Assembly (NCBI RefSeq): GCF_900155425.1 | Contig: NZ_LT700192.1 | Coordinates: 62,001-126,000 of the forward strand | Reading direction: 5' to 3' | DNA from: Parabacteroides massiliensis | GTDB taxonomy: Bacteria > Bacteroidota > Bacteroidia > Bacteroidales > Tannerellaceae | DNA: 64,000 nt | Shown here: positions 8,936 to 16,826 of the stretch, one piece after another | Layout of the letters: every line of letters starts with the position of its first letter | How positions within the stretch are numbered: the stretch's first letter is position 1 | Made by a program: the position numbers and the translations under genes | The notes under the pieces: model-generated | What the model saw: the letters and a program-made list of their open reading frames with translations, nothing else | What the model was told of the DNA's origin: nothing | Database searches by the model: none

Positions 8936-10906
8936 TTATTGGTTTTCGGCTTTTTTGCCGTTTGCTTTCTCTTGCAGTTCCAGTATCTCTTCCGAGCGGG
9001 AAACCCAAGCACGCTTACCGAAAATATGTTCGACATCTTCCGTGTAGATTACTTCCCGTTCCAGCAAAACTTGAGCCAACTTGTTGTGTCCTTCCGCGTG
9101 TTCTTTCAGGATGCTTTTGGCTCGTTCGTATTGCTCGTTGATAATGTTCTGTACTTCCTGGTCGATCATCCGGGCTGTTTCCTCGCTGTACGGTTTGGTG
9201 AAGCCCCAGTCTTGTCCGCTTGAATCGTAATAATTGATGTTGGGAAGTTTATCGCTCATCCCAAAATATACGACCATTGCGTAGGCCTGCTTAGTCACGC
9301 GCTCGAGGTCATTCGAGGCCCCGGTTGTTATTTTACCGAGGAAAAACTCGTCGGCAGCTCGTCCGCCTAATGTTGCGCACATTTCGTCAAGCATCTGTTC
9401 CCGGGTTGTGATCTGTCTCTCTTCAGGCATGTACCAAGCTGCCCCTAATGCTTTACCTCTCGGCACGATGGTTACTTTTACCAACGGATTGGCATGTTCC
9501 AGGAACCAGCTTAATGTGGCGTGACCGGCTTCGTGATAAGCAATGCTTTTCCGTTCGTCTGCAGTTGTTATCATCGTTCGTTTCTCCAAACCTCCGACGA
9601 TACGGTCAACCGCATTCATGAAGTCATCTTTTTGGACAAACTTTTTACCGTTACGGGCGGCAATCAATGCGGCTTCATTGCAGACATTGGCAATGTCGGC
9701 TCCGGAGAAACCGGGAGTCTGGCGTGCCATGAATTCGGCATCGACGCTTTCGTCTATTTTGATCGGACGCAGATGCACTCCGAATATCTCCTTGCGCTCG
9801 TTCAGGTCAGGCAATTCCACGTGAATCTGACGGTCGAAACGTCCGGCACGAAGCAACGCCTTATCCAGAATGTCGGCACGGTTCGTGGCGGCCAGGATAA
9901 TAACACCGCTGTTGGATCCGAAACCGTCCATTTCCGTAAGCAACTGGTTCAACGTGTTTTCGCGTTCATCGTTGCTGTTCATGTTTACATTTTTACCACG
10001 GGCGCGACCGACTGCATCGATTTCGTCGATAAACACGATACAAGGCGCTTTCTCCTTTGCTTGGCGGAACAGATCACGTACACGGGAAGCACCCACGCCG
10101 ACGAACATTTCAACGAAGTCCGAACCTGACAGGGAGAAGAACGGAACGTCAGCTTCTCCAGCTACAGCCTTGGCCAATAATGTCTTACCGGTTCCGGGAG
10201 GGCCTACGAGCAAGGCTCCTTTGGGTATTTTACCTCCCAATTCCGTGTATTTTTCGGGGCTTTTCAAGAAAGAAACAATCTCTTCCACTTCCTGTTTCGC
10301 CTCTGCAAGGCCGGCAACATCCTTGAATGTTACTTTCCGGTCGTTGTCTTTGTCGAAAAGCTGGGCTTTTGCTTTGCCTACACTGAATACTCCGCCGGGA
10401 CCACCGCTTGCGCCACCTGACATGCGTCGCATCAGGAAGATCCACACGACGATGATCAGCAAGATCGGACCGAATGAAACAAGGAAATTCCAGATAACAT
10501 CATCGCCTTCCTCAAAACTGACCTGTGTAGTAATATGATTTTCAGCAACAGCCTTGTCATAGAAGTCTGAGAATTTATCGGCCGACGGTATTTTGACATA
10601 TACTTTCGGGTTGGTCCCCAATACAGCACTGTCTTTTTTGAATACCAAACCTTTCTGTCCGTCTTTTACGGTTGCTTCAACCAAGTTCTTTTTGTTGTAG
10701 ACAACCATCCGGTCGAATACGTTTTCCTGCGCTAACTTTTGGAACTCGGTCCAGCCTAATTCTTTAGATGCCGAAGAATCGTTTGTCAGGTACAACGCAA
10801 AAAGCATTATAAAAATGAGCCCGTACATCCAATAAAGATTAAACTTGAACATCTTTTGCTTATTGTTCTTCGGTGCTTTGTTAAACATGTCGTTTTTATT
10901 TTCCAT
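8936..10906 (-). CDS. ftsH: FtsH ATP-dependent zinc metalloprotease
   Basis: Hexameric AAA+ protease of the inner membrane that degrades unassembled membrane proteins and regulators. It has 656 residues. The N-terminal membrane helix is at about residues 23-41 and the second, after the periplasmic domain, at about 143-160. Walker A GPPGTGKT lies near 233, Walker B VFIDEIDAVG near 290, and the zinc-binding HEAGH near 455. All key residues are intact. It is followed by a short lysine/glutamate-rich tail. It sits between rsfS (35 nt upstream) and cdsA (15 nt downstream). Confidence 0.97.
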   Translation of the reverse strand: MENKNDMFNKAPKNNKQKMFKFNLYWMYGLIFIMLFALYLTNDSSASKELGWTEFQKLAQENVFDRMVVYNKKNLVEATVKDGQKGLVFKKDSAVLGTNPKVYVKIPSADKFSDFYDKAVAENHITTQVSFEEGDDVIWNFLVSFGPILLIIVVWIFLMRRMSGGASGGPGGVFSVGKAKAQLFDKDNDRKVTFKDVAGLAEAKQEVEEIVSFLKSPEKYTELGGKIPKGALLVGPPGTGKTLLAKAVAGEADVPFFSLSGSDFVEMFVGVGASRVRDLFRQAKEKAPCIVFIDEIDAVGRARGKNVNMNSNDERENTLNQLLTEMDGFGSNSGVIILAATNRADILDKALLRAGRFDRQIHVELPDLNERKEIFGVHLRPIKIDESVDAEFMARQTPGFSGADIANVCNEAALIAARNGKKFVQKDDFMNAVDRIVGGLEKRTMITTADERKSIAYHEAGHATLSWFLEHANPLVKVTIVPRGKALGAAWYMPEERQITTREQMLDEMCATLGGRAADEFFLGKITTGASNDLERVTKQAYAMVVYFGMSDKLPNINYYDSSGQDWGFTKPYSEETARMIDQEVQNIINEQYERAKSILKEHAEGHNKLAQVLLEREVIYTEDVEHIFGKRAWVSRSEEILELQEKANGKKAENQ

Positions 10907-10941
10907 ATGTAATTATCTCTAAACAATGTAAGACCCGGTCG

Positions 10942-11301
10942 TCAGTCGAGGTCGGCGATCTGAGTCACTTTGGCATCCGACCAAAGGTTTTCCAGATTGT
11001 AAAACTCGCGAAGTCCCGGTAAAAATATATGTACAAGAACCGTGCCATAGTCCATTCCGATCCATTCGGAACGCTGTGCTCCATCTATTGAAAGCGGTTT
11101 TTCTCCCGCCTTGCGATGGGCAAAATCCCAAACCGAATCCGACAATGCGGAAACCTGTGTAGGAGTGTTACCTTCGCAGATTATCATATATTGGCAGATC
11201 GAGCCGGATAATTGGGTTAAGTCTACGGTTACAATATTTTTGCCTTTTTTTTCCTGTAGTCCTTCTACAATCGTTTTAACTAATTCTTCTGTTTGATCCA
11301 T
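10942..11301 (-). CDS. rsfS: Ribosome silencing factor RsfS (Iojap/YbeB)
   Basis: Binds ribosomal protein L14 on the 50S subunit and blocks subunit joining when nutrients are short. It has 119 residues, the usual length. The Iojap signature is visible: NIVTVDLTQLSGS, DYMI-like QYMIICEGNTPTQV, then IDGAQRSEWIGMDYGTVLVHIF. First gene of the rsfS-ftsH-cdsA unit, with a TATATTTG promoter box about 30 nt upstream. The divergent neighbour is the tRNA-Gln pair. Confidence 0.95.
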   Translation of the reverse strand: MDQTEELVKTIVEGLQEKKGKNIVTVDLTQLSGSICQYMIICEGNTPTQVSALSDSVWDFAHRKAGEKPLSIDGAQRSEWIGMDYGTVLVHIFLPGLREFYNLENLWSDAKVTQIADLD

Positions 11302-11331
11302 CTACTTTTTATTGAATAATATTCGAAGTCG

Positions 11332-11339
11332 CAAATATA
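11332..11339 (-). promoter_or_regulatory. Promoter -7 box TATATTTG for rsfS-ftsH-cdsA
   Basis: Minus strand TATATTTG, an exact TAnnTTTG match, 31 nt before the rsfS ATG. Confidence 0.55.
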
Positions 11340-11454
11340 CTTCTTATATTTATTATGTGGGTGATTTCCCTCTATTAATATATGTATATACTTGCAAAAT
11401 CAAAACAAGCAGCAAAAGAAAAAAGTTTATTAAGCAAAAAATTTCACCGTATCA

Positions 11455-11485
11455 TTTGTTTATTTTGAAAAAGTATGTACTTTTG
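11455..11485 (+). promoter_or_regulatory. Full Bacteroidetes promoter for the tRNA-Gln pair
   Basis: TTTG at 11455-11458, a 19-nt spacer, then TACTTTTG at 11478-11485. Both boxes and the spacing match the sigma-ABfr consensus, about 40 nt before the first tRNA-Gln. Confidence 0.75.
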
Positions 11486-11526
11486 CACTCGCTAACAACA
11501 AGAGAGTTGACAAGCTTAATTAAAAT

Positions 11527-11597
11527 TGTTCAATGGTGTAATGGTAGCACAACAGATTCTGGTCCTGTTAGTCCAGGTTCGAGCCCTGGTTGAACAA
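11527..11597 (+). tRNA. tRNA-Gln (anticodon CUG), copy 1
   Basis: The 71-nt cloverleaf has acceptor arms TGTTCAA/TTGAACA, a D arm with GGTAG loop, an anticodon loop TTCTGGT with CTG at positions 34-36, and a T arm CCAGG-TTCGAGC-CCTGG. It reads CAG codons. The 3' CCA is not encoded. The base pair closing the anticodon loop is A-C rather than Watson-Crick. Confidence 0.95.
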
Positions 11598-11634
11598 CAA
11601 AAAAAATTAATTGTCATCTTTGTTGAACGGAAAT

Positions 11635-11705
11635 TGTTCAATGGTGTAATGGTAGCACAACAGATTCTGGTCCTGTTAGTCCAGGTTCGAGCCCTGGTTG
11701 AACAA
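11635..11705 (+). tRNA. tRNA-Gln (anticodon CUG), copy 2
   Basis: Identical in sequence to the copy 108 bp upstream, including the mispaired base at the top of the anticodon stem. The 37-nt spacer has no promoter box, so both are probably processed from one transcript ending at the terminator at 11714-11748. CCA is not encoded. Confidence 0.95.
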
Positions 11706-11713
11706 CAAAAAAA

Positions 11714-11748
11714 GAGCTGTATCATATCTATGGTACGGCTCTTTTTTT
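11714..11748 (+). terminator. Terminator of the tRNA-Gln transcript
   Basis: The stem GAGCTGTATC (11714-11723) pairs with GGTACGGCTC (11732-11741) using two G-U pairs and is followed by a run of eight T. It is flanked by A-runs, so it may also act on the opposite strand for the ATPase gene. Confidence 0.85.
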
Positions 11749-11772
11749 TATACACAATGGCTGGTAGGATTC

Positions 11773-12939
11773 TTAATAATTGAATCCGAAATGCCAAAGC
11801 GGTATCGTGTGGGCAAAAGCAAACTCGATATTATCTTTTACAACAAACGCATCCGGGAGTCCTTCAATCTGCTTGTTTCCTTTTTTACGTCCTCCAATTT
11901 CAAACGTATAACCTTCTATGCAGAAATCAGAAGCGGAAGAGGTGATGACATCTTGGTTTACCCGCATCTGGTTAAAGAAAAAGGTTTCGCGGATATTCCC
12001 GATCTCGCTGTTTTCGCCTGCCAAGCTATAGATTAAATTTGTGTTGTCAAGATATATTTTTTCGACTTTCCCTAATCCGCGTATGCCCCCTGTGTCATCT
12101 CGTAGTTGTGCGATAAGTCCGGCTTCTTCCACATATAGGCAATAGTCTGCCACGCTGTTGCGGCTTACGTTCAGAGCCGTCGCTATATTGCTGATGTTCG
12201 GTTTGAAAGGTACACTTTTAGCGATAATGGCCAATAGTTGTTTCAGCTTGCGGCCTGTCGAAACATTCATACCGGCAAATTGTGGAATATCTGCTTCCAA
12301 GGTCAGATTTACAATCTGTTGGATATAGATATATGGGTCTTCGGAAGAAAAAGGATAATATCCTCGTTTCAGATAATCGGGAAAGAATTGATAGGGATGG
12401 AATTGGATTGGAATCTCTACTTTAAGTTGCAGTATCTCCGCTAAAGAATAGACCGGAAATGTCAGATTGTGAAAAAGTTGCAGATATTCCCGAAACGATA
12501 ATCCTTGCATGTGATACATAGCTGCACGTCGGCTCAAGTCTGAGATTCCTTTGTTGATATCGAGTACGGACGATCCGGTAAATACAACCTGTAATTCGGG
12601 ATGGTAATCATAGATGAGCTTCAACTCTCTTGACCAATCACTATAACGATGTATTTCATCGATGAAGAGGTGCTTTCCGCCACTTTTCACAAATGTGTCA
12701 GCCAAATCCAGTAGTCGATGGTCAGCAAAATAAAAATCTTCCGCAGTAACATATAACGAATCGTCGGTCGGTAAATTTTCCTTGATATATTGCAACACAA
12801 GTGTTGTTTTACCGATTCCACGAGGGCCGGTCAATCCGATCATCCGGTTGTTCCAATTGATCCGGTTATACATATATCTATGGAAACGAGTATCTGTTTC
12901 CAGTAATAATTTCTTATATCTGTTTTGCAAGCGTTCCAT
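11773..12939 (-). CDS. AAA-family ATPase with C-terminal DUF4143-like domain
   Basis: 388 residues from the ATG at 12939 (MERLQNRYKK); a promoter box at 12957-12964 excludes the longer reading. Walker A GPRGIGKTTL lies near residue 37 and Walker B KHLFIDEIHRY near 95. A winged-helix-like segment (ISNIATALNVSRNSVADYC) is near 255, and a DUF4143-type end follows. Such ATPases are numerous in Bacteroidetes genomes; function is unknown, with roles suggested near toxin-like or mobile loci. Two palindromes containing GCTCAA/TTGAGC sit in its promoter. It is the first gene of the accessory island next to the tRNA-Gln pair. Confidence 0.8.
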   Translation of the reverse strand: MERLQNRYKKLLLETDTRFHRYMYNRINWNNRMIGLTGPRGIGKTTLVLQYIKENLPTDDSLYVTAEDFYFADHRLLDLADTFVKSGGKHLFIDEIHRYSDWSRELKLIYDYHPELQVVFTGSSVLDINKGISDLSRRAAMYHMQGLSFREYLQLFHNLTFPVYSLAEILQLKVEIPIQFHPYQFFPDYLKRGYYPFSSEDPYIYIQQIVNLTLEADIPQFAGMNVSTGRKLKQLLAIIAKSVPFKPNISNIATALNVSRNSVADYCLYVEEAGLIAQLRDDTGGIRGLGKVEKIYLDNTNLIYSLAGENSEIGNIRETFFFNQMRVNQDVITSSASDFCIEGYTFEIGGRKKGNKQIEGLPDAFVVKDNIEFAFAHTIPLWHFGFNY

Positions 12940-12956
12940 TACCTGTCTCTTTTGGA

Positions 12957-12964
12957 CAAAGATA
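12957..12964 (-). promoter_or_regulatory. Promoter -7 box TATCTTTG for the DUF4143 ATPase gene
   Basis: Minus strand TATCTTTG matches TAnnTTTG and lies 18 nt before the ATG at 12939. A TTTG at 12990-12987 is a possible -33 box with a slightly long 22-nt spacer; the first palindrome covers it. Confidence 0.55.
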
Positions 12965-12970
12965 GGCAAA

Positions 12971-12989
12971 TTGCTCAACAATTGAGCAA
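12971..12989. promoter_or_regulatory. Palindrome TTGCTCAA-CAA-TTGAGCAA, candidate operator
   Basis: Exact 8-bp arms with a 3-nt centre, lying between the -7 box and the likely -33 box of the ATPase gene. It shares its core TGCTCAA-N3-TTGAGCA with the second palindrome at 12998-13028, so the two look like binding sites for one dimeric protein. Confidence 0.55.
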
Positions 12990-12997
12990 AAAACGTT

Positions 12998-13028
12998 CTC
13001 AAAATGCTCAACGATTGAGCATTTTGAG
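12998..13028. promoter_or_regulatory. Palindrome with 14-bp arms, second candidate operator
   Basis: CTCAAAATGCTCAA (12998-13011) and its exact complement (13015-13028) flank CGA. The centre repeats the core of the neighbouring palindrome at 12971-12989. It could alternatively form the hairpin of a terminator for the WYL fragment, but no T-run follows it on the minus strand. Confidence 0.5.
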
Positions 13029-13045
13029 GACGGAATGAATATGAC

Positions 13046-13315
13046 TTAATGTCTGTATCGCTCTAACATCTTCCGGAGAAGTTCTTGTATTTCTTGCCGA
13101 AAGGAGGCGGGACACAATACTTCCAGATTCTCCCTGTTCCATAGCAAATGTTGGATAAAGTCATACGACGGTCGCAGATAGTATCGGTAGATCGCGTAAT
13201 CAAGCGTCGCTTCCAGTTCTTCTTGGGAAGAGTGGAGCGAAACCAACGGATAGAGACCATCTCCATACAATTGTTCTCGAAGAGGGCGAACTGATTGAAT
13301 TAAAAGACAAAAGAA
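13046..13315 (-). pseudogene. WYL-type transcriptional regulator, C-terminal remnant
   Basis: The open frame from a TAG at 13316-13318 down to 13046 encodes about 89 residues resembling only the C-terminal end of WYL regulators: REQLYGDGLYPLVSLHSSQEE, then YDFIQHLLWNRENLEVLCP and IQELLRKMLERYRH. The N-terminal HTH and most of the WYL fold are missing, and the only starts are weak (TTG near 13270). The break at about 13316 meets the end of an unrelated AT-rich gene, so it looks like the junction where the island cut the regulator. The family call is from pattern recognition. Confidence 0.6.
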
Positions 13316-13318
13316 CTA

Positions 13319-13516
13319 TCAATCTTTATATAGTAATGTTTGGTATGCTTCTTTTTTCTTTTGATCTTTTATCTTTTTGAGATAAGATTGTTCCAAGAGA
13401 GTTTCAAAATCAAAATATTCTTCTTCCAATATAAGGAATTGTTTTATGACTCCTTTGATTTGGCGTTCTTGGTATAGAATAGTATTATCAGGATTTGATG
13501 TTGTGATATTGAGCAT
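13319..13516 (-). CDS. Small hypothetical protein (65 aa) of the AT-rich island
   Basis: MLNITTSNPDNTILYQERQ begins a 65-residue, charged, mostly helical protein with no membrane segment and no domain I recognise. It starts 11 nt after the TAA (13528-13530) that would end the upstream 1.3-kb gene if that gene's frame is corrected, which suggests the two form one unit. Base use is AT-rich like its partner and unlike the backbone. The stop abuts the WYL remnant. Confidence 0.45.
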   Translation of the reverse strand: MLNITTSNPDNTILYQERQIKGVIKQFLILEEEYFDFETLLEQSYLKKIKDQKKKEAYQTLLYKD

Positions 13517-13527
13517 ATCTTCGTTGT

Positions 13528-13627
13528 TTATTCTTCTATTAAGTTGATAAAATCTTCATCAGATAATTTGAATATGATATGATCCTCAGTGTAAAGATAT
13601 TTGAGTTTACGAGTTTCGATTTTTTTT
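13528..13627 (-). other. Frame-shifted 3' extension of the 427-aa gene at an A8 tract
   Basis: After the A8 tract the alternative frame reads IETRKLKYLYTEDHIIFKLSD and on to IEE before a TAA at 13528-13530. It has no stop for about 33 codons, and it places the stop 11 nt before the next gene. It could be a sequencing error, a frameshift mutation, slippage-based phase variation or programmed frameshifting. Confidence 0.45.
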
Positions 13628-14890
13628 CCCTATTCCCCATTCTCTTTCATTATCTTTATCCAAATTTTGTTGATGAAGATTGTTGTATTTATTCAAATAT
13701 GGTTGATAACGATATATACCTGCTTGGGATTGTTTCAATGTAAACCCAACTTCGCCTAAAAGGGATTCATTTTCAAAGATCAATAGATATTCATTATTCG
13801 TTTTATTAATCTCTATTTGAAGAGAGCCACAATTGAAAGATTCTGACAAATTAACTTCTTCTTCTTCTTTTTCAATGAAGAGGCCATAGCTGTATTTATT
13901 ATTTGAAATATGATCTAGTAAATAGAGCTCGTATTCTCGATCCTTATTTATGTAGTCTCTTTTAAAAGTATAGTGTTTTAGAAGTATATATGTGGCGTTA
14001 ATTCTCTGTAATTCATAAAATTCTTTTCCATTACCTTTTATGACTTCCCAAAGTCCATCTAATTTTATCCTTGAAAAATAGTCTTCATTGGTATTTCTAA
14101 TTGCATTCACTGTTGCAATAATTCCTTTTGATTTTATGGAAGAACATATTTCAAGAGCTGTGTTTGCAAAAAGGTATAAAGTAAATCTATTTATTGGCGT
14201 GTTTTTTAAACGTCTTATTATCTCTTTTTTACAGATAGATGAAAGGCTTTTTATTATATATGAATTTACCTTGATTTTTATTTTTTTTGCCGATATATAA
14301 AGTAGGTAATCTGTGATTTCGTTTATTAGTATTTGAAAATCAGTGTTAATATTTTCAATATCATCTCCTCTTTTATCGAAAGCTGGAATCAATTCTAATA
14401 TCAGTAATAAAAGAATAGCAGAACTATAGATTCTATTTTCTTTGTATTTCTCGCATAGATTTAAAATGTCTTTTGGTATAGTTTGGTCATTAATTATAGT
14501 ATCTTCTAATATACAATCTAAAAAAAGTATCGTTTTTTTTGAATCAGAATCCCTAATCATGGAAATTTCTTTTTTATTTTCCATGTAAAAATTAGAAGTA
14601 CTTTCGTATAGTTGAAGAAATGTGTTAATGTTTGTGCTTTCTAATACCAAATACGCAAAACGAGGATACTTTTTAGTGAATACACAAAGGTTTTCAATGT
14701 AGTCCTTAGTAAAACTCCTGTAAAGTTCTTCTTTTCTCTTCTCTGTGAGTTTATTAAACCCATTACTCTTTATTTGTTTTCCTGCAAAATTTATAAATTC
14801 CTCATCCGTTGAGTAAAATAGTCTAAGACGCTTTATAGCCTTAAGTTTATCCATTGTACTTAAACTTGATTCTTTGATGTTCTCTTCCAT
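13607..14890 (-). CDS. Large hypothetical protein of the AT-rich island, frameshifted near its 3' end
   Basis: 427 residues as read, starting MEENIKESSLSTMDKLKAI at 14890, about 25 nt after a TATTTTTG promoter box. It is lysine/isoleucine/asparagine-rich and mostly alpha-helical (residues 1-330), then more beta-like (SLQIEINKTNNEYLLIFEN). There is no signal peptide, clear membrane helix or catalytic motif. Just before the stop the coding strand has a run of eight A (13620-13627). Using seven A would extend the protein about 30 residues to a TAA at 13528, ending SDEDFINLIEE. I do not recognise the family. Confidence 0.6.
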   Translation of the reverse strand: MEENIKESSLSTMDKLKAIKRLRLFYSTDEEFINFAGKQIKSNGFNKLTEKRKEELYRSFTKDYIENLCVFTKKYPRFAYLVLESTNINTFLQLYESTSNFYMENKKEISMIRDSDSKKTILFLDCILEDTIINDQTIPKDILNLCEKYKENRIYSSAILLLLILELIPAFDKRGDDIENINTDFQILINEITDYLLYISAKKIKIKVNSYIIKSLSSICKKEIIRRLKNTPINRFTLYLFANTALEICSSIKSKGIIATVNAIRNTNEDYFSRIKLDGLWEVIKGNGKEFYELQRINATYILLKHYTFKRDYINKDREYELYLLDHISNNKYSYGLFIEKEEEEVNLSESFNCGSLQIEINKTNNEYLLIFENESLLGEVGFTLKQSQAGIYRYQPYLNKYNNLHQQNLDKDNEREWGIGKKNRNS

Positions 14891-14915
14891 ATCATTTTTT
14901 TATTAATGAACATCA

Positions 14916-14923
14916 CAAAAATA
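14916..14923 (-). promoter_or_regulatory. Promoter -7 box TATTTTTG for the 427-aa island gene
   Basis: Minus strand TATTTTTG matches TAnnTTTG, about 26 nt before the ATG at 14890. Confidence 0.45.
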
Positions 14924-15001
14924 GTAAAAATATCCAAAATGCTATAATAAGAGTATTTTTTTACTTGTAATTTGAATTTTGGAATAAACATCTGAGAATT
15001 A

Positions 15002-15034
15002 TTTGCCAACTAATCTTGTATGGCATTCCTTTGT
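15002..15034 (+). promoter_or_regulatory. Possible promoter for the four-gene cassette
   Basis: TTTG at 15002-15005, a 21-nt spacer, then TTCCTTTG at 15027-15034, one mismatch from TAnnTTTG. It lies about 23 nt before the first ATG at 15058. Confidence 0.4.
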
Positions 15035-15057
15035 GGCATAATTAAATAAAAAAGGGT

Positions 15058-15693
15058 ATGAAATATAAATTTTTATTCCGTAGATCCAAGCTTTTGCTTG
15101 GAAAAATGAAAGAAGATTCTGTCGAACTCCAAAAGTGGGCGGATGGAATATGGAGATTGATTGATGAAGAGCAGGGTAACAAAGCTTTGATGAATAAAGA
15201 TGTATTCGAACTTATTTTTCATTATAAGTATTGTCGTCTGTCAGGGAAGAAAATAATTCGGCTTGATTTTGATCGGGGTGAAGCAGAGTATCTATTGAGA
15301 GAAGGTTGGGGTGTTGTGGATGATAGGTTTAATGAGTATAAATATGATTCTTATAGGGATCAATTTGTTTCATTGAAAGGTTTGCTTTATGACAGTTTAC
15401 CTGAATTTCGTAGATATATAATAAATATGTTTCAAGAGCAAGAGAAGGTTGTTATTAATACTGCTTCTTTAGTGGAAGATACCTTTAAAAAGGAAACTCC
15501 AAAAGAGGAGGATAAGGAGATAAAGAAAGAAAAACAAAAGAAACAAGTCTACGTTCGACAATCCAAGAGTAAGTCTAAATCAGCATGGGACTGGCAAAAC
15601 TATTTTGCAATGGGCGCAACTGTTGCTGCTGCATTAGGTACTATTACTTTGAGTGTTTGGCAATTGTGGAATAATAATAAATCACATAGATAA
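15058..15693 (+). CDS. Hypothetical protein with C-terminal membrane anchor (cassette gene 1)
   Basis: 211 residues, start MKYKFLFRRSKLLLGKM at 15058. Residues 1-130 look globular and mixed (helical WADGIWRLIDEE; YLLREGWGVVDDRF). Then comes a strongly charged Lys/Glu linker (about 138-175, KKETPKEEDKEIKKEKQKK) and a single C-terminal helix at about 184-204 (YFAMGATVAAALGTITLSVW) ending in NNNKSHR, as in tail-anchored proteins. I do not recognise a family. Its TAA is one base from the next ATG, so the cassette is likely translationally coupled. Confidence 0.65.
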   Translation: MKYKFLFRRSKLLLGKMKEDSVELQKWADGIWRLIDEEQGNKALMNKDVFELIFHYKYCRLSGKKIIRLDFDRGEAEYLLREGWGVVDDRFNEYKYDSYRDQFVSLKGLLYDSLPEFRRYIINMFQEQEKVVINTASLVEDTFKKETPKEEDKEIKKEKQKKQVYVRQSKSKSKSAWDWQNYFAMGATVAAALGTITLSVWQLWNNNKSHR

Positions 15694-15694
15694 A

Positions 15695-15901
15695 ATGAGT
15701 AGTAAGGAAGTCATTTTGTGTACTGTAAACTCCCAGCCATTAGAGCGGGAGTTTACTCGTAACGATCTTTTTCAGTTGGTTAGTGGGTTGGTAAAATCAT
15801 CAACCTTTTCATTCTTTTTTAATAAGGTCTTAGTTGGAGAAAGGATTGAGGTTGTTGGTAAACAATCGGGTTCTAAAGCTCTATTGTATAAACGGAAATA
15901 A
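15695..15901 (+). CDS. Small hypothetical protein (68 aa, cassette gene 2)
   Basis: MSSKEVILCTVNSQPLERE starts at 15695, one base after the stop of gene 1; the longer frame inside gene 1 is not needed. The 68 residues are soluble-looking with a basic end (GSKALLYKRK). No domain recognised. The tight spacing makes it a credible gene despite its size. Confidence 0.6.
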   Translation: MSSKEVILCTVNSQPLEREFTRNDLFQLVSGLVKSSTFSFFFNKVLVGERIEVVGKQSGSKALLYKRK

Positions 15902-15921
15902 TAGTTAACGGTTTGATTGTT

Positions 15922-16800
15922 ATGAACATACAGACAATGAAAAAGTGGGTATCTGAAATTACCCAGATGGAAGAGGAGGTTTCGGGGAGTTTGAAAACGT
16001 TATCGAATTTGTTCCTTGTGACGTTGAAGCTTTTGCAAGGAAGATGTGCGTTTGAGTCTTTTCAGGAAATATTTGAAGATTCCTGCAAGTCTTTTCAAAA
16101 GGAAGATGTTGAGTTTTGTCGTGTAAGGTACGCTCTTGATTCATTGCTTACGGCGTTGTTTTACTATAAGCGAGCAATGGTTGGCCATTGGTGGCAACGG
16201 AAAAAGGCGGAGTTGTATTTTAATATTTCTTTGCTTGATTGCTATGAATCTTTGCTGAATCTGTTACTTGAAGAGACAGGTGAGGAAATTTTTTGTGAGG
16301 TAAAAGGTGAGCACTTGTTTGATGAGGTTTTCTTGTTAAGCCATCCAATGTCTTTTTCAAAGAAAAAGGTAAGTAAAGAGATGGAATGGATATACAAAGA
16401 GTTGAAAAATAACGAATTGCTTATGTACGATTCTCATTTCAAATATGCTATGATGCGTTGTAAACGGACTTTGTTTATGAGCTGTTTTTCATGGATGCAA
16501 CTACTTCGTAATTGGGGAATTGGATTGAGCATTATTTTGGGAACCTTTCTTTTCATAGCGATTGGGCGTATCGCCTATAATATGTGTGTGGAGTTTCCCC
16601 TTTTACGTCTGTTATCGATGGAAAGAGCAGGAAAAGTTTATGATCATAAGTTGGTAGAGGTGGCGTTGCAATGTCGTTCGTTTATAGATAATGGCGTGGA
16701 AGTTTTTGGTAGCCGGATCTTGTTTTTCTGTTTGGCTGTTTTTTTAGTTATTGGAATTGAATACATTGTCGGGAAGTGGAGTGATCGGATGTATCGTTAA
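15922..16800 (+). CDS. Hypothetical two-helix membrane protein (cassette gene 3)
   Basis: 292 residues from the ATG at 15922 (MNIQTMKKWVSE); a TTG nine bases earlier would add three. Residues 1-190 are helical and cytosolic-looking, with several cysteines. Two membrane helices follow, near 198-222 (IGLSIILGTFLFIAIGRIAY) and 264-285 (ILFFCLAVFLVIGIEYIVG). Between them lies a loop of about 40 residues. There is no signal peptide. I do not recognise a family. It follows gene 2 by 20 nt. Confidence 0.65.
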   Translation: MNIQTMKKWVSEITQMEEEVSGSLKTLSNLFLVTLKLLQGRCAFESFQEIFEDSCKSFQKEDVEFCRVRYALDSLLTALFYYKRAMVGHWWQRKKAELYFNISLLDCYESLLNLLLEETGEEIFCEVKGEHLFDEVFLLSHPMSFSKKKVSKEMEWIYKELKNNELLMYDSHFKYAMMRCKRTLFMSCFSWMQLLRNWGIGLSIILGTFLFIAIGRIAYNMCVEFPLLRLLSMERAGKVYDHKLVEVALQCRSFIDNGVEVFGSRILFFCLAVFLVIGIEYIVGKWSDRMYR

Positions 16801-16826
16801 TTAATCGGATTAAATATATACGGATT

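Noticed and set aside
11516-11797. Open frames of 85-93 codons across the tRNA-Gln pair on both strands
   Set aside because: Their repeated peptides come from the two identical tRNA genes.
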